From an uncultured Acetatifactor sp. (lineage in GTDB: Bacteria; Bacillota; Clostridia; Lachnospirales; Lachnospiraceae): DNA of 64,000 nucleotides. The stretch spans positions 62,001 to 126,000 of the forward strand of contig CATKYJ010000008.1 in NCBI GenBank assembly GCA_949840885.1, read 5' to 3'. Within the stretch, counting starts at the first letter, position 1; every line of letters begins with the position of its first letter. The position numbers and the translations under genes were made by a program. This document shows, one piece after another, positions 51,673 through 61,096 of the stretch. Under the pieces are notes generated by a model, which ran no database searches, had not been told where the DNA came from, and saw only the letters and a list, made by a program, of their open reading frames with translations.

Positions 51673-51872
51673 AATCTAGCAAGTTTGTAGAAGAATTAAA
51701 GAACAAGTCCGTGGAAGAGTTAGGAAAGGACCTTGTTGCTGCAAAGAAAGAGCTTTTCAATTTGAGATTCCAGAACGCAACCAACCAGCTGGACAATACT
51801 GCAAGGATCAAGGAAGTCAGGAAGAATATTGCACGTATTAACACAGTCATTACCGAGAAGTCAAGAGCGTAA
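51669..51872 (+). CDS. rpmC: 50S ribosomal protein L29
   Basis: 67 residues, two long helices ([40 protein letters not shown]). It lies beside L23 at the tunnel exit. The ATG overlaps the rplP stop by four bases. A small palindrome (TTGCCATTTGGCAA) follows at 51873. Confidence 0.96.
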   Translation: MKSSKFVEELKNKSVEELGKDLVAAKKELFNLRFQNATNQLDNTARIKEVRKNIARINTVITEKSRA

Positions 51873-51902
51873 TTGCCATTTGGCAATGAAAGGAGATCAA
51901 TC

Positions 51903-52157
51903 GTGGAAAGAAATTTGAGAAAAGTCCGTGTTGGCAAGGTCACCAGCAATAAGATGGATAAGACGATAGTCGTAGCCGTGGAAGAGCATGTAAAGCATCC
52001 CCGTTATAAAAAGATCGTAAAGAGCACCTACAAGCTGAAAGCTCATGACGAGAACAACGAATGCAACATCGGAGACACCGTCAGGGTCATGGAGACAAGG
52101 CCCCTGTCCAAGGATAAGAGATGGAGACTTGTCGAGATCGTTGAGAAGGCCAAATAA
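51903..52157 (+). CDS. rpsQ: 30S ribosomal protein S17 (GTG start)
   Basis: 84 residues; early-binding OB-fold protein of the 30S body. Signatures are [19 protein letters not shown] and [19 protein letters not shown]. The start is GTG at 51903, seven bases after AAAGGAG. The upstream TTG at 51873 lies within the palindrome and is rejected. Confidence 0.95.
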   Translation: MERNLRKVRVGKVTSNKMDKTIVVAVEEHVKHPRYKKIVKSTYKLKAHDENNECNIGDTVRVMETRPLSKDKRWRLVEIVEKAK

Positions 52158-52210
52158 ATCTGGCCGCTTCATGTGAAATTTGGCCGTAAAGACGGCGAAG
52201 GAGGAAAATC

Positions 52211-52579
52211 ATGATTCAGCAGGAGACAAGACTGAAAGTCGCTGACAACACCGGTGCAAAGGAGCTTCTCTGCATCCGTGTCATGGGCGGCTCTACGAGA
52301 AGATATGCGCATGTCGGCGATATCATCGTTGCGTCCGTAAAAGACGCAACACCAGGCGGCGTTGTGAAGAAGGGTGATGTGGTAAAGGCAGTTGTGGTCC
52401 GCACCGTCAAGGAAGTGCGCCGCAAGGATGGTTCCTATATCAGGTTCGACGAGAACGCGGCAGTTATCATAAAGGATGACAAGACACCCAGAGGAACCCG
52501 TATTTTTGGGCCGGTTGCGAGAGAACTTCGTGACAAGCAGTTCATGAGGATCGTCTCTCTGGCTCCCGAAGTGCTGTAA
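52211..52579 (+). CDS. rplN: 50S ribosomal protein L14
   Basis: 122 residues, the standard length. It contacts 16S rRNA at bridge B8. It starts [20 protein letters not shown] and contains [28 protein letters not shown] precedes the ATG. Confidence 0.97.
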   Translation: MIQQETRLKVADNTGAKELLCIRVMGGSTRRYAHVGDIIVASVKDATPGGVVKKGDVVKAVVVRTVKEVRRKDGSYIRFDENAAVIIKDDKTPRGTRIFGPVARELRDKQFMRIVSLAPEVL

Positions 52580-52592
52580 GGAGGTGCCCACA

Positions 52593-52904
52593 ATGGCAAT
52601 GTTGAAGATTAAGAAAGGCGACACTGTTAAGGTGATTGCCGGTAAAGATTGTAATGCAGAGGGAAAAGTGGTTTCCATTGACAGGAAGAACCACAGGGTA
52701 ACCGTGGAAGGCGTGAATATGATCACGAAGCATGCCAAGCCCTCGGCTGCAAACCCCAATGGAGGCATCATCCAGAGGGAAGCTCCTATTGATATCTCTA
52801 ACGTAATGCTTGTCTACAAGGGACAGCCCACCAGAGTCGGCTTCCGGATGGAAGGGGACAAAAAGGTTCGTTTCGCAAAGAAGACAGGTGAAGTGATTGA
52901 TTAA
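52593..52904 (+). CDS. rplX: 50S ribosomal protein L24
   Basis: 103 residues with an N-terminal KOW motif ([20 protein letters not shown]) and [14 protein letters not shown]. It starts 50S assembly at the 5' end of 23S rRNA. Start at ATG 52593, eight bases after AAGGAGG; a second in-frame ATG at 52599 is possible. Confidence 0.96.
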   Translation: MAMLKIKKGDTVKVIAGKDCNAEGKVVSIDRKNHRVTVEGVNMITKHAKPSAANPNGGIIQREAPIDISNVMLVYKGQPTRVGFRMEGDKKVRFAKKTGEVID

Positions 52905-52945
52905 TCCAACTGTGTGCCCACAGTTTGGAAAGGAGGAACGTAAAA

Positions 52946-53488
52946 GTGGCTAGATTGAAAGATGTGTACTATGAGACGATCGTAGACGCAATGACGAAGA
53001 AATTTGGATATAAGAATGTGATGGAAGTTCCCAAGCTTGAGAAGATCGTCATCAATATGGGTATCGGCGAAGCCAAGGAAAATCCAAAGGTTCTTGAAAA
53101 CGCCGTATCCGACATGCAGATCATTGCCGGCCAGAAAGCAGTCCTGACCAAGGCCAAGAAATCCGTTGCGAACTTCAAGATCCGTGAGGGAATGAACATC
53201 GGATGCAAGACCACCCTGCGCGGCGAGAAGATGTATGAGTTCCTGGATCGCCTGGTGAACCTGGCGCTGCCCCGGGTGCGCGACTTCAGAGGCGTCAATC
53301 CCAACGCGTTTGACGGCAGAGGGAACTATGCCCTTGGCATCAAGGAGCAGTTCATCTTCCCTGAGATCGAGTACGACAAGATCGACAAGACCAGAGGCAT
53401 GGACGTGATCATCGTGACCACTGCCAAGACCGATGAAGAGGCGCGCGAGCTGTTGACCCTGTTCAACATGCCTTTCGCAAAACAATAA
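52946..53488 (+). CDS. rplE: 50S ribosomal protein L5 (GTG start)
   Basis: 180 residues; binds 5S rRNA and contacts P-site tRNA. Conserved parts are [20 protein letters not shown] and [20 protein letters not shown]. The start is GTG at 52946, nine bases after AGGAGG; the TTG at 52925 lies before that site and is rejected. A small hairpin, AACTGTG/CACAGTT, precedes it (52908-52925). Confidence 0.96.
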   Translation: MARLKDVYYETIVDAMTKKFGYKNVMEVPKLEKIVINMGIGEAKENPKVLENAVSDMQIIAGQKAVLTKAKKSVANFKIREGMNIGCKTTLRGEKMYEFLDRLVNLALPRVRDFRGVNPNAFDGRGNYALGIKEQFIFPEIEYDKIDKTRGMDVIIVTTAKTDEEARELLTLFNMPFAKQ

Positions 53489-53503
53489 GGAGGTAGATTT
53501 TTC

Positions 53504-53689
53504 ATGGCTAAGACATCGATGAAGATTAAACAGCAGCGCAAGCCCAAATTCTCCACACAGGCTTACTCCCGCTGCAGGATTTGCGGCCGTCCCCACGCTT
53601 ACTTAAGAAAGTATGGCATTTGCAGAGTCTGCTTCCGCGAATTGGCATACAAAGGGCAGATTCCCGGCGTCAAGAAGGCGAGCTGGTAA
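53504..53689 (+). CDS. rpsZ: 30S ribosomal protein S14, zinc-binding type
   Basis: 61 residues, the short zinc form. The four cysteines are in [20 protein letters not shown] (C-x2-C...C-x2-C). In some Bacillota a zinc-free paralogue replaces it under zinc shortage; none is seen here. AAGGAGG lies before the ATG. Confidence 0.97.
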   Translation: MAKTSMKIKQQRKPKFSTQAYSRCRICGRPHAYLRKYGICRVCFRELAYKGQIPGVKKASW

Positions 53690-53706
53690 GGAAGGAGGAA
53701 AATACA

Positions 53707-54108
53707 ATGACAATGAGCGATCCGATTGCAGATATGCTTACAAGAATCCGTAACGCTAACTCTGCCAAGCATGATACAGTAGATATCCCTGCTTCCAAGA
53801 TGAAGCTGGCAATTGCCCAGATTCTTCTCGACGAGGGCTATATCACCAAATATGACGTCATCGACGACGGCAGCTTCAAGGCCATCCATATCACCCTGAA
53901 GTATGGCGCTGACAAGAGCGAGAAGATCATTTCCGGCATCAAGAGAATCTCCAAGCCGGGCCTGCGCGTGTACGCTGGCAAGGACGAACTTCCCAGGGTA
54001 CTGGGCGGATTGGGGATTGCCATCATTTCCACCAACCAGGGCGTCATCACGGACAAAAAGGCCCGTGAGCTGAACGTAGGCGGAGAGGTGCTGGCGTTTG
54101 TATGGTAA
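53707..54108 (+). CDS. rpsH: 30S ribosomal protein S8
   Basis: 133 residues; primary rRNA-binding protein and, in E. coli, the repressor of the spc operon. It starts [20 protein letters not shown] and ends [12 protein letters not shown]. Start at 53707 behind GAAGGAGG. A 207-nt gap with hairpin element copy B follows, so S8 itself is a candidate ligand for that structure, though I see no clear S8-site match. Confidence 0.97.
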   Translation: MTMSDPIADMLTRIRNANSAKHDTVDIPASKMKLAIAQILLDEGYITKYDVIDDGSFKAIHITLKYGADKSEKIISGIKRISKPGLRVYAGKDELPRVLGGLGIAIISTNQGVITDKKARELNVGGEVLAFVW

Positions 54109-54112
54109 AAGC

Positions 54113-54232
54113 GTGCAAAGATTTTCTAAGTCAGTAAAGTACACTGACTAAGAAAATCTACGGTTTCGCAGAGCGAAACCTATGCACAAACCGCTAAAGC
54201 AGTTAGAAGAATGCCAAGGGCGGGCATTCTTC
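54113..54232 (+). ncRNA. Ribosomal-operon hairpin element, copy B (before rplF)
   Basis: A 17-bp hairpin, AGATTTTCT-A-AGTCAGT / ACTGACT-A-AGAAAATCT, has the single A-A mismatch and loop AAAGTAC. A second hairpin, GGTTTCGC/GCGAAACC (54162-54180), follows, with outer GTGCA/TGCAC closing both. A third hairpin, GAAGAATGCC/GGGCATTCTTC (54206-54232), comes next. It fills most of the 207-nt rpsH-rplF gap. No T-run follows any stem. Confidence 0.75.
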
Positions 54233-54315
54233 CGGATTTGCGGCAGTTGTATATGATATCATGGAAGAAGTATATACCATGGAAGATAGTTTTATAATAT
54301 ATAGGAGGTACGGGC

Positions 54316-54858
54316 ATGTCACGTATAGGTAGAATGCCAATCGCGATTCCTGCAGGTGTAACTGTGGAAATTGCAGAAAATAACAAGGTGACCGTGAAAG
54401 GTCCCAAGGGCACTCTGGAGAGAGTGTTACCCGCTGAGATGGAAATCAAGATGGAAGGTGCGGAGATTCATGTAAGCAGGCCCAATGACCTGAAGAAGAT
54501 GAAATCCCTCCACGGCCTTACCAGGACTCTCATCCACAACATGGTGGTGGGCGTCACGCAGGGCTACGAGAAGAAGCTTGAGGTGAACGGCGTAGGCTAC
54601 AGGGCCGCAAAGGCCGGCAAGAAGCTGACCCTGAACCTTGGATACTCCCATCCCGTGGAGATGGAAGACCCCCAGGGTATCGAGTCCGTAGTCGAGGGCA
54701 CCAACGTCATCATCGTCAAGGGGATTGATAAAGAGAAAGTTGGCCAATTCGCTGCTGAGATCAGAGACAAGAGAAGACCTGAGCCGTATAAGGGCAAGGG
54801 TATCAAGTATGCCGATGAGGTTATCAGACGTAAAGTTGGTAAGACCGGTAAGAAATAA
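54316..54858 (+). CDS. rplF: 50S ribosomal protein L6
   Basis: 180 residues, two related domains near the factor-binding stalk base. It starts [18 protein letters not shown] and ends with the family signature [27 protein letters not shown] lies before the ATG. It is separated from rpsH by the structured gap with copy B. Confidence 0.97.
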   Translation: MSRIGRMPIAIPAGVTVEIAENNKVTVKGPKGTLERVLPAEMEIKMEGAEIHVSRPNDLKKMKSLHGLTRTLIHNMVVGVTQGYEKKLEVNGVGYRAAKAGKKLTLNLGYSHPVEMEDPQGIESVVEGTNVIIVKGIDKEKVGQFAAEIRDKRRPEPYKGKGIKYADEVIRRKVGKTGKK

Positions 54859-54872
54859 CAGATAAGGAGAGT

Positions 54873-55247
54873 ATGAAGATGGTTAACAAGAAATCAAGAA
54901 AAGAAGTACGTGTGAAAAAACACATGAGAATTCGTAACCGCTTCAGTGGTACTGCCGCTAGACCTCGTCTGGCAGTATTCAGAAGCAATAATCATATGTA
55001 TGCTCAAATTATCGATGATACTGTTGGGAATACATTAGTATCCGCTTCCACCCTTGAGAAGGACATCAAGGCAGAGCTTACGAAGACCAATGACGTCGCT
55101 GCGGCAAAATATATTGGTACCGTCATTGCCAAAAGGGCAGTGGAAAAAGGCATCACAACGGTTGTCTTTGACAGAGGCGGCTATATATATCACGGTAAAG
55201 TTGCAGCATTAGCTGACGCAGCCAGAGAAGCTGGCCTGGAATTCTAG
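54873..55247 (+). CDS. rplR: 50S ribosomal protein L18
   Basis: 124 residues; binds 5S rRNA with L5. It has [20 protein letters not shown] and ends [20 protein letters not shown]. Start at ATG 54873; ATG 54879 is an alternative with better spacing from AAGGAG. Confidence 0.96.
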   Translation: MKMVNKKSRKEVRVKKHMRIRNRFSGTAARPRLAVFRSNNHMYAQIIDDTVGNTLVSASTLEKDIKAELTKTNDVAAAKYIGTVIAKRAVEKGITTVVFDRGGYIYHGKVAALADAAREAGLEF

Positions 55248-55267
55248 GAAAGGAAGAGGAATACACC

Positions 55268-55777
55268 ATGAAACAGACAATCATAGATGCAAGCCAGTTC
55301 GAGCTGAACGATAAGGTTGTAGCCATCAAGCGTGTTGCCAAGACTGTCAAGGGCGGCCGCAACATGCGCTTCACCGCTTTAGTGGTGGTAGGCGACGGCA
55401 ACGGCCATGTAGGCGCAGGACTTGGCAAGGCGGTAGAAATTCCCGAAGCCATCCGCAAGGGAAAGGAAGATGCGATGAAGCATCTGGTGCATGTGGCATT
55501 GGATGAGAACAATTCCATCAGCCATGATTTCATCGGCAAGTACGGTTCAGCGAATGTTCTGCTGAAGAAGGCTCCCGATGGTACCGGTATCATTGCAGGC
55601 GGTCCCGCACGTGTGGTGTGCGAGATGGCAGGCATCAAGAATATCCGTACCAAGTCTCTTGGCTCCAACAACAAGCAGAATGTGGTTCTTGCAACGATTA
55701 CCGGCTTAAGCCAGCTGAAATCCCCTGAGGAAGTGGCCAGGAGCCGTGGCAAATCCGTTGAAGAAGTGTTGGCATAA
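55268..55777 (+). CDS. rpsE: 30S ribosomal protein S5
   Basis: 169 residues; helps accuracy and mRNA unwinding at the entry channel. Signatures are [20 protein letters not shown] and [30 protein letters not shown] lies upstream. Confidence 0.97.
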   Translation: MKQTIIDASQFELNDKVVAIKRVAKTVKGGRNMRFTALVVVGDGNGHVGAGLGKAVEIPEAIRKGKEDAMKHLVHVALDENNSISHDFIGKYGSANVLLKKAPDGTGIIAGGPARVVCEMAGIKNIRTKSLGSNNKQNVVLATITGLSQLKSPEEVARSRGKSVEEVLA

Positions 55778-55815
55778 GAGACTGGCATGCTGACGCAGCA
55801 GAAAGGAGAGCAACA

Positions 55816-56007
55816 ATGGCAGATACAGATAAGAAATTGAAGATCACTTTGGTAAGGTCCACCATCGGCGCCGTTGCCAAGAACAAGGCAATCGTTGAAT
55901 CCATGGGACTCCGTAAGATCGGCAAGTCTATCGTCCTTCCTGACAATGCCGCTACGAGAGGCCAGATCCGCCGGGTAAGCCATTTGCTGAAAGTGGAAGA
56001 AGTATAG
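55816..56007 (+). CDS. rpmD: 50S ribosomal protein L30
   Basis: 63 residues. The core [20 protein letters not shown] and the conserved LGLRKIG-type [15 protein letters not shown] identify it. AAAGGAGAG precedes the ATG. It lies between rpsE and rplO, as in all canonical spc operons. Confidence 0.96.
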   Translation: MADTDKKLKITLVRSTIGAVAKNKAIVESMGLRKIGKSIVLPDNAATRGQIRRVSHLLKVEEV

Positions 56008-56027
56008 TCGAGAAGGAGGTGTTTGAG

Positions 56028-56465
56028 ATGGATTTATCCAATTTAAGACCCGCAGAAGGATCCAAGCATAATGATTTCAGGAGAGGCCGCGGACATGGTT
56101 CGGGAAACGGCAAGACAGCCGGTAAGGGACATAAGGGCCAGAAAGCACGTTCCGGAGCCCCCAGGATCGGGTTCGAGGGCGGCCAGATGCCTTTGTACAG
56201 ACGTATCCCTAAGAGAGGCTTCACCAACATCAACTCCAAGGAAATCATTGCTGTGAATTTGAGCGATTTAGAGCATTTTGAGGACGGCTCTACGGTAGAT
56301 GTGAATGCGTTGCTGGAAGCCGGCATCATCAAGAAGCTCGGGGATGGCGTAAAGGTTCTCGGAAACGGAAAATTTACCAAAAAGCTCAATGTAAAGGTAA
56401 ACGCGTACAGTGCATCCGCGAAAGAAAAGATTGAGGCGCTTGGTGGAACAGCAGAGGTGATGTAA
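56028..56465 (+). CDS. rplO: 50S ribosomal protein L15
   Basis: 145 residues, standard length. It starts [20 protein letters not shown] and has the glycine-rich rRNA-binding region [12 protein letters not shown]. Start at ATG 56028 eight bases after AGGAGG; the GTG at 56019 is part of that site. The stop overlaps the secY ATG by one base. Confidence 0.96.
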   Translation: MDLSNLRPAEGSKHNDFRRGRGHGSGNGKTAGKGHKGQKARSGAPRIGFEGGQMPLYRRIPKRGFTNINSKEIIAVNLSDLEHFEDGSTVDVNALLEAGIIKKLGDGVKVLGNGKFTKKLNVKVNAYSASAKEKIEALGGTAEVM

Positions 56466-57778
56466 TGCTTACAACGCTGAAGAACGCATTCAAAATTAAA
56501 GAGCTTAGAGACAAGATTCTCTTTACTTTCGCCATGCTGGTTGTGATCCGTATCGGATCACAGCTGCCTGTGCCGGGGGTGAACGGAGAGTACTTCAGGA
56601 ACTGGTTTGCAGCCCAGTCCAATGGAACTTTCAGCTTCTTTGATGCGATTACGGGCGGCTCGTTCATCAATATGTCGATTTTGGCCCTGAACATCACTCC
56701 GTATATCACATCCTCCATCATCATGCAGCTGCTTACCATTGCCATTCCCAAGCTGGAGGAAATGCAGCGGGACGGCGAGGATGGAAGAAAGAAGATTGCT
56801 GCTATTACCAGGTATGTGACGGTAGGCCTGGCGCTGATCCAGTCTACGGCTATGGCCATCGGTTTTGGCAGGCAGGGGTATCTGATTCAATACAATGCCT
56901 TGAACGTGATCTGTGCCATTGCCACCCTGACGGCAGGCAGTGCTTTCCTGATGTGGGTGGGCGAGAGGATCACGGAGAACGGTATCGGAAACGGTATCTC
57001 CATTGTTCTGGTGATCAACATCATTTCCAGGCTTCCTGAGGATTTGGGCAATCTGTTCCAGCAGTTCGTATTCGGCAAGGCTCCGGCTACGGCAGTACTG
57101 GCAGTGGTGATCATTTTTGCAGTGATCATTGCCATGGTGGTGCTGGTCATCATCTTAAACGATGGCGTCCGCCGTATCCCTGTGCAGTATGCCAACAAAG
57201 TGCAGGGCAGGAAGATGGTTGGAGGGCAGAATTCCAACATTCCCTTAAAGGTGAACACCGCCGGTGTCATTCCGGTGATCTTTGCACAGTCCCTGATCTC
57301 TCTTCCCGGATATATTTCCTCCTTTGCGGGATATAAGGGGACAGGTGTCTGGAGTGAGATATTGAAATACCTCAATGCCGGCAACTGGTGCAATCCAGCA
57401 CAGATCCAGTACTCCGTGGGACTGCTTTTTTATATCGCAATGATCATATTCTTTGCGTATTTTTATACTTCCATTACCTTTAATCCTTTGATGATTGCCG
57501 ACAACATGAAGAAGCAGAGCGGTTTCGTGCCCGGCATCAGGCCCGGAAAGCCTACCAGCGACTACCTGAACAAGGTTCTCAACTATATCGTTTTCATAGG
57601 CGCCATCGGCCTTACCATCATCGCCGTGCTGCCCTATGTGTTCAGCGGTCTGTTCAAGGCCACAGTGTCCTTTGGCGGCACCAGCCTGATCATCATCGTC
57701 AGCGTTATCCTGGAGACCATGAAGCAGGTTGAGTCCCAGATGCTGGTTCGCAACTACAAGGGATTTCTGGAGAAATAG
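56465..57778 (+). CDS. secY: Protein translocase subunit SecY
   Basis: 437 residues with ten membrane spans, forming the channel of the Sec translocon. It has the plug region (FNMSILALNITPYITSSIIM, without the first residue) and the signature TAGVIPVIFAQSL near residue 262. The cytoplasmic loops carry the SecA and ribosome contacts (FVPGIRPGKPTSDYLNKVLN). Coupled to rplO by a one-base overlap (TAATG). A 279-nt structured gap follows before adk. Confidence 0.97.
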   Translation: MLTTLKNAFKIKELRDKILFTFAMLVVIRIGSQLPVPGVNGEYFRNWFAAQSNGTFSFFDAITGGSFINMSILALNITPYITSSIIMQLLTIAIPKLEEMQRDGEDGRKKIAAITRYVTVGLALIQSTAMAIGFGRQGYLIQYNALNVICAIATLTAGSAFLMWVGERITENGIGNGISIVLVINIISRLPEDLGNLFQQFVFGKAPATAVLAVVIIFAVIIAMVVLVIILNDGVRRIPVQYANKVQGRKMVGGQNSNIPLKVNTAGVIPVIFAQSLISLPGYISSFAGYKGTGVWSEILKYLNAGNWCNPAQIQYSVGLLFYIAMIIFFAYFYTSITFNPLMIADNMKKQSGFVPGIRPGKPTSDYLNKVLNYIVFIGAIGLTIIAVLPYVFSGLFKATVSFGGTSLIIIVSVILETMKQVESQMLVRNYKGFLEK

Positions 57779-57869
57779 GTTTTCACATGCAATGAAAGGG
57801 ATTTGCCGGCCGGAGCATGAAGCTTACAGGAGGGGCTTTCCCACAGACGGGGAAGCTCCTCTTATCCAA

Positions 57870-57962
57870 GTGTGGAAAGATTTTTTAAGCAGGCAAAGGA
57901 CGCCAGCTAAGAAAATCTAAGTTCCACACGGGAGAATGCCCGAAGTGCGAGGGCATTCTCCC
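57870..57962 (+). ncRNA. Ribosomal-operon hairpin element, copy C (before adk)
   Basis: A long stem is built from GTGTGGAA, AGATTTTTT, A, AGCAGGC on the 5' side, and GCCAGCT, A, AGAAAATCT, AAG, TTCCACAC on the 3' side, with loop AAAGGAC. It is followed at once by the perfect hairpin GGGAGAATGCCC/GGGCATTCTCCC (57930-57962). Together these make up the core of the 279-nt secY-adk gap. The loop sequence is the same as in copy D. Confidence 0.75.
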
Positions 57963-58057
57963 AGACCTGCAGCAAATGTTTTTGCCGCCGAAGGCGGCAT
58001 TGCCAGCCTTGCTGGCACAGATTGATATGCGTGGTGAGGCGCATAGGGGGTATGGGA

Positions 58058-58699
58058 ATGAAGATTATTATGTTGGGAGCGCCGGGAGCCGGAAAGGGAA
58101 CTCAGGCGAAAATGATAGCGGAAAAGTATGGTATTCCGCATGTGTCCACAGGGGATATCTTCCGCGCGAATATCAAAAACGGCACGGAACTCGGAAAAGA
58201 AGCGAAGCAGTACATGGATAAGGGGCTTTTGGTTCCCGATGAACTGACTGTAAAGATTCTGTTGGACAGGGTGGCCCAGCCGGACTGTGAAAAGGGCTAT
58301 GTGCTGGACGGGTTTCCCAGAACCATTCCGCAGGCAGAAGTTTTGGATGAGGCCCTGGAGAAGCTGGGGGAAAAAATCGACTATGCGGTGGATGTGGATG
58401 TGCCGGATGAGAACATCGTAAAGAGAATGTCCGGCAGACGGGCATGCCTAAAGTGCGGCGCCACATATCATGTGGAGCACGTTCCGCCAAAGAGCGAGGG
58501 CATCTGCGACAGCTGCGGCTCCGAACTGGTGCTGCGGGACGACGATAAGCCTGAGACAGTGCAGAATCGACTGAAAGTGTACCATGACCAGACCCAGCCT
58601 CTGATCGAGTACTACACGGAGAAAGGCGTTCTGAGAACCGTGGACGGAACCAGACAGATGCAGGACGTATTCCACCGGATCACAGAGATATTAGGATAA
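58058..58699 (+). CDS. adk: Adenylate kinase, zinc-LID type
   Basis: 213 residues; converts ATP plus AMP to two ADP. The P-loop is [10 protein letters not shown] (residues 7-16). The AMP site includes [10 protein letters not shown] and [10 protein letters not shown]. The LID carries four cysteines in CLKCGATYH and GICDSCG, so it binds zinc, as is usual in Gram-positives. Start at 58058 behind AGGGGG. adk-map between secY and infA is the standard Bacillota order. Confidence 0.97.
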   Translation: MKIIMLGAPGAGKGTQAKMIAEKYGIPHVSTGDIFRANIKNGTELGKEAKQYMDKGLLVPDELTVKILLDRVAQPDCEKGYVLDGFPRTIPQAEVLDEALEKLGEKIDYAVDVDVPDENIVKRMSGRRACLKCGATYHVEHVPPKSEGICDSCGSELVLRDDDKPETVQNRLKVYHDQTQPLIEYYTEKGVLRTVDGTRQMQDVFHRITEILG

Positions 58700-58713
58700 G
58701 GAATGAAAGCGTC

Positions 58714-59466
58714 ATGGCGATTATAATTAAGACAGAAGAACAGATCGGGCTTATCCGGGAATCCTGCAGACGGCTGGCTATTGTGCATAAAGAGCTGGAG
58801 GAGATGATACGTCCCGGCATTTCTACGAGAGAGATCGATATCAAGGGGGACAGCCTGATCCGGAAGCTGGGGGGGATTCCGAATTTCCTTCATTATAACG
58901 GGTATCCTGCCAGTATCTGCATCTCCGTGAACGATGAGGTGGTGCACGGCATACCGAGCAAGCACCGGATCCTGCAGGAGGGCGACATCGTCAGCCTGGA
59001 CGCGGGCATGATTTATAAGGGGTATCATTCCGATGAGGCCAGGACCCATGGGGTGGGGCAGATCAGCCCTGAGGCCAGTAAGCTCATTGACGTGACCAGG
59101 CAAAGCTTCTTCGAGGGTATAAAAAAGGCAAAGGCCGGAAATCATCTCTTTGAAATTTCCAATGCCATCGCAGCTTTCATAAAGCCATATGGATATGGCA
59201 TCGTGCGGGATTTGGTAGGCCATGGGGTGGGGACAAAGCTTCACGAGGATCCCCAGATCCCTAACTTCGCCCAGATCAAGCGGGGGCCAAAGCTGCGCCC
59301 GGGGATGACCCTGGCTGTGGAGCCCATGATCAATATGGGCAGGGCAGACGTGGAATGGCTGGATGATGACTGGACAGTAGTAACAGAGGATGGCTCCCTG
59401 TCGGCCCATTATGAGAACACCATCCTGATAACGGACGGTGAGCCTGAGATCCTGACCAGATGCTGA
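58714..59466 (+). CDS. map: Methionine aminopeptidase type I
   Basis: 250 residues; removes the initiator methionine from new proteins. The five metal ligands are present: Asp in VSLDAGMIY and in YHSDEART, His in LVGHGVGTKLHE, Glu in LAVEPMINMG and in AHYENTI. The length is normal. The stop overlaps the possible start of the following small RNA-binding protein. Confidence 0.97.
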   Translation: MAIIIKTEEQIGLIRESCRRLAIVHKELEEMIRPGISTREIDIKGDSLIRKLGGIPNFLHYNGYPASICISVNDEVVHGIPSKHRILQEGDIVSLDAGMIYKGYHSDEARTHGVGQISPEASKLIDVTRQSFFEGIKKAKAGNHLFEISNAIAAFIKPYGYGIVRDLVGHGVGTKLHEDPQIPNFAQIKRGPKLRPGMTLAVEPMINMGRADVEWLDDDWTVVTEDGSLSAHYENTILITDGEPEILTRC

Positions 59467-59558
59467 CTCGCCCGGATTTGTACGAATTCACCAGAGGCCT
59501 GGGCAGACAGGCTATAGGAATTCAGGATTTCAAAGGTTACAGAAAGGCATGGGTTCGT

Positions 59559-59873
59559 ATGATAGGACAGTTTGCGACTTCTAAGGCCGGGCGCGATAAA
59601 GGGTGCCTGTATGTCATCGTGGCAGAGGAGGAGGATTTCGTCTGGCTGTGCGATGGAAAGCAAAAAAAGCCCGAGACACCGAAAAAAAAGCGCAGGAAGC
59701 ATATCCAGCCCATCAATGCGTGGGTGGAGGAGAGCCTCCTGGAGAGATTGAAAGACGGCAAAAAGGTATACGCGGAGGAGATCCGGTACGCGTTGAAGAA
59801 GTATTCCGAACGCAGTGCAAAGGACGCGCCTTTTATCAGAAGCGAAGTGCATGCTTCTGATAAGCGATATTGA
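59559..59873 (+). CDS. KOW-domain RNA-binding protein (L14e-like)
   Basis: About 104 residues from ATG 59559, with the KOW-type entry [20 protein letters not shown], the following [19 protein letters not shown], and an acidic/basic C-terminus. A KOW protein related to archaeal L14e lies between map and infA in many Clostridia, which fits this position. The frame is open upstream to ATG 59460, which overlaps the map stop; the extra 33 residues look less protein-like, but that start would be coupled to map. The function is unknown; ribosome binding is a reasonable guess. Confidence 0.78.
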   Translation: MIGQFATSKAGRDKGCLYVIVAEEEDFVWLCDGKQKKPETPKKKRRKHIQPINAWVEESLLERLKDGKKVYAEEIRYALKKYSERSAKDAPFIRSEVHASDKRY

Positions 59874-59913
59874 CAGACATGCATGTGCAATCAAAATTAA
59901 TTGGAGGAAGTAT

Positions 59914-60132
59914 ATGTCGAAAAGTGATGTAATCGAAATCGAGGGTACTGTGGTAGAGAAGCTTCCGAACACCATGTTCCAGGTGGAGCTGGAAAACGGA
60001 CATCGGGTACTGGCCCATATCAGCGGAAAGCTGCGCCAGAATTTCATCCGTATCCTCCCCGGGGACAGAGTGACCCTTGAACTGTCGCCTTACGATCTCA
60101 CCAAAGGACGCATTATTTGGAGAGATAAGTAG
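59914..60132 (+). CDS. infA: Translation initiation factor IF-1
   Basis: 72 residues, exact family length. OB-fold protein that blocks the A site during initiation. Signatures are [20 protein letters not shown] and [27 protein letters not shown] lies six bases before the ATG. Confidence 0.97.
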   Translation: MSKSDVIEIEGTVVEKLPNTMFQVELENGHRVLAHISGKLRQNFIRILPGDRVTLELSPYDLTKGRIIWRDK

Positions 60133-60191
60133 AAAGAGGCAGCGGACTGGTGCAAAAACTTGTAAAAAACCTGAAATAATCAAAAAAGTGG

Positions 60192-60220
60192 TTGCAAACA
60201 AGTTTTTCCCATGTTATAAT
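60192..60220 (+). promoter_or_regulatory. Internal promoter upstream of rpmJ
   Basis: TTGCAA (60192-60197), a 17-nt spacer and a perfect TATAAT (60215-60220) lie in the infA-rpmJ gap, 33 nt before rpmJ. It would give the alpha part of the cluster (rpmJ to rplQ) its own transcription. Confidence 0.82.
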
Positions 60221-60253
60221 ACAAAACGGTCTTTTTTGAAAGGAGGGTTTGAG

Positions 60254-60367
60254 ATGAAGGTTAGATCATCAGTAAAACCAATGTGCGAAAAGTGCAAGAT
60301 CATCAAGAGAAAAGGACGCATCAGAGTTATCTGCGAGAATCCGAAACACAAGCAGAGGCAGGGATAA
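60254..60367 (+). CDS. rpmJ: 50S ribosomal protein L36, zinc-binding type
   Basis: 37 residues. The zinc ligands are MCEKCKII (two Cys), VICENPKH (Cys and His). It starts [16 protein letters not shown] behind AAAGGAGGG. A strong internal promoter precedes it, and a 357-nt structured gap separates it from rpsM. Confidence 0.96.
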   Translation: MKVRSSVKPMCEKCKIIKRKGRIRVICENPKHKQRQG

Positions 60368-60375
60368 TCACCGCA

Positions 60376-60500
60376 TGAGTGCAGTCCCGGCGCGGACTGC
60401 GGCATGTCAAGTGAGTTCTTGTCCTGTTTTTATGAGCGGCTGAACCAATGGAGGGGCTTATCTGCCCCACACATTGATTAACATAGAACTGGGATAGGGC
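60376..60500 (+). ncRNA. Structured non-coding region between rpmJ and rpsM
   Basis: The first half of the 357-nt gap contains GCAGTCC/GGACTGC (60384-60403). A larger arm pair, AGTTCT (60412-60417) with AGAACT (60485-60490), encloses the hairpin CAATG-GGGGC/GCCCC-CATTG (60447-60474). There is no gene with a ribosome binding site here. It may be a leader for the rpsM-rpsK-rpsD-rpoA genes, driven by the promoter at 60192. Confidence 0.5.
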
Positions 60501-60527
60501 TTACAGGAGATTACTTCTTGATACCAA

Positions 60528-60615
60528 GGCGAAAAGATTTTCTAAAATTGTAAAGGACACAATTTAAGAAAATCTAAGTTTCGCCTACAAGAAATGCACA
60601 AGTGCAGTGCATTTC
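60528..60615 (+). ncRNA. Ribosomal-operon hairpin element, copy D (before rpsM)
   Basis: The stem arms are GGCGAAA-AGATTTTCT-A-AAATTGT and ACAATTT-A-AGAAAATCT-AAG-TTTCGCC, with loop AAAGGAC, identical to the loop of copy C. A second hairpin, GAAATGCAC/GTGCATTTC (60591-60615), follows. It shares with B and C both the order of the two hairpins and the mismatch. It occupies the second half of the rpmJ-rpsM gap. Confidence 0.75.
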
Positions 60616-60724
60616 CTGCGGGTTGGAGCAAGCTGTCTTGGAAAGATCGGATGGATCAGAGAGATGAGTGTCCGGTTGGGTGGAAGCCCCAATCAATTAG
60701 TAACAGAAAATGGAGGAAATTTAA

Positions 60725-61096
60725 ATGGCTCGTATCGCAGGTGTTGACTTACCCAGAGAGAAACGTATTGAAATCGGACTGACCTATGTCTATGGAATCG
60801 GCAGGACTACCTCGAACAAGATTCTGAAAGAGGCAGGCGTGAATCCGGATACCAGAGTCAGGGACATTACCGATGACGAGGTGAAGCGGATTTCCGAGGC
60901 TATGGAGAAACTCGGCGTCACAGTGGAAGGCGATCTGAGGCGTGAGATTGCGCTGAACATCAAGCGTCTGCAGGAGATCGGTTGTTATCGCGGCATCCGT
61001 CACCGCAAGGGCCTGCCTGTTCGCGGTCAGAATACCAAGAACAACGCAAGAACCCGCAAGGGACCCAAGAGGACCGTTGCAAACAAGAAAAAATAA
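60725..61096 (+). CDS. rpsM: 30S ribosomal protein S13
   Basis: 123 residues; head protein contacting P-site tRNA and the 50S subunit. It starts [20 protein letters not shown] and ends with the basic tail [26 protein letters not shown] lies before the ATG. The stop codon lies in an AU-rich hairpin (61091-61122). Confidence 0.97.
   Translation: MARIAGVDLPREKRIEIGLTYVYGIGRTTSNKILKEAGVNPDTRVRDITDDEVKRISEAMEKLGVTVEGDLRREIALNIKRLQEIGCYRGIRHRKGLPVRGQNTKNNARTRKGPKRTVANKKK

Noticed and set aside
57930..57962. GGGAGAATGCCC hairpin as an intrinsic terminator after secY
   Set aside because: No T-run follows, and essential cotranscribed genes lie downstream. It belongs to the repeated two-hairpin element.
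60594..60782. 62-codon frame before rpsM
   Set aside because: It overlaps hairpin copy D and the rpsM start, with no ribosome binding site or protein-like composition.
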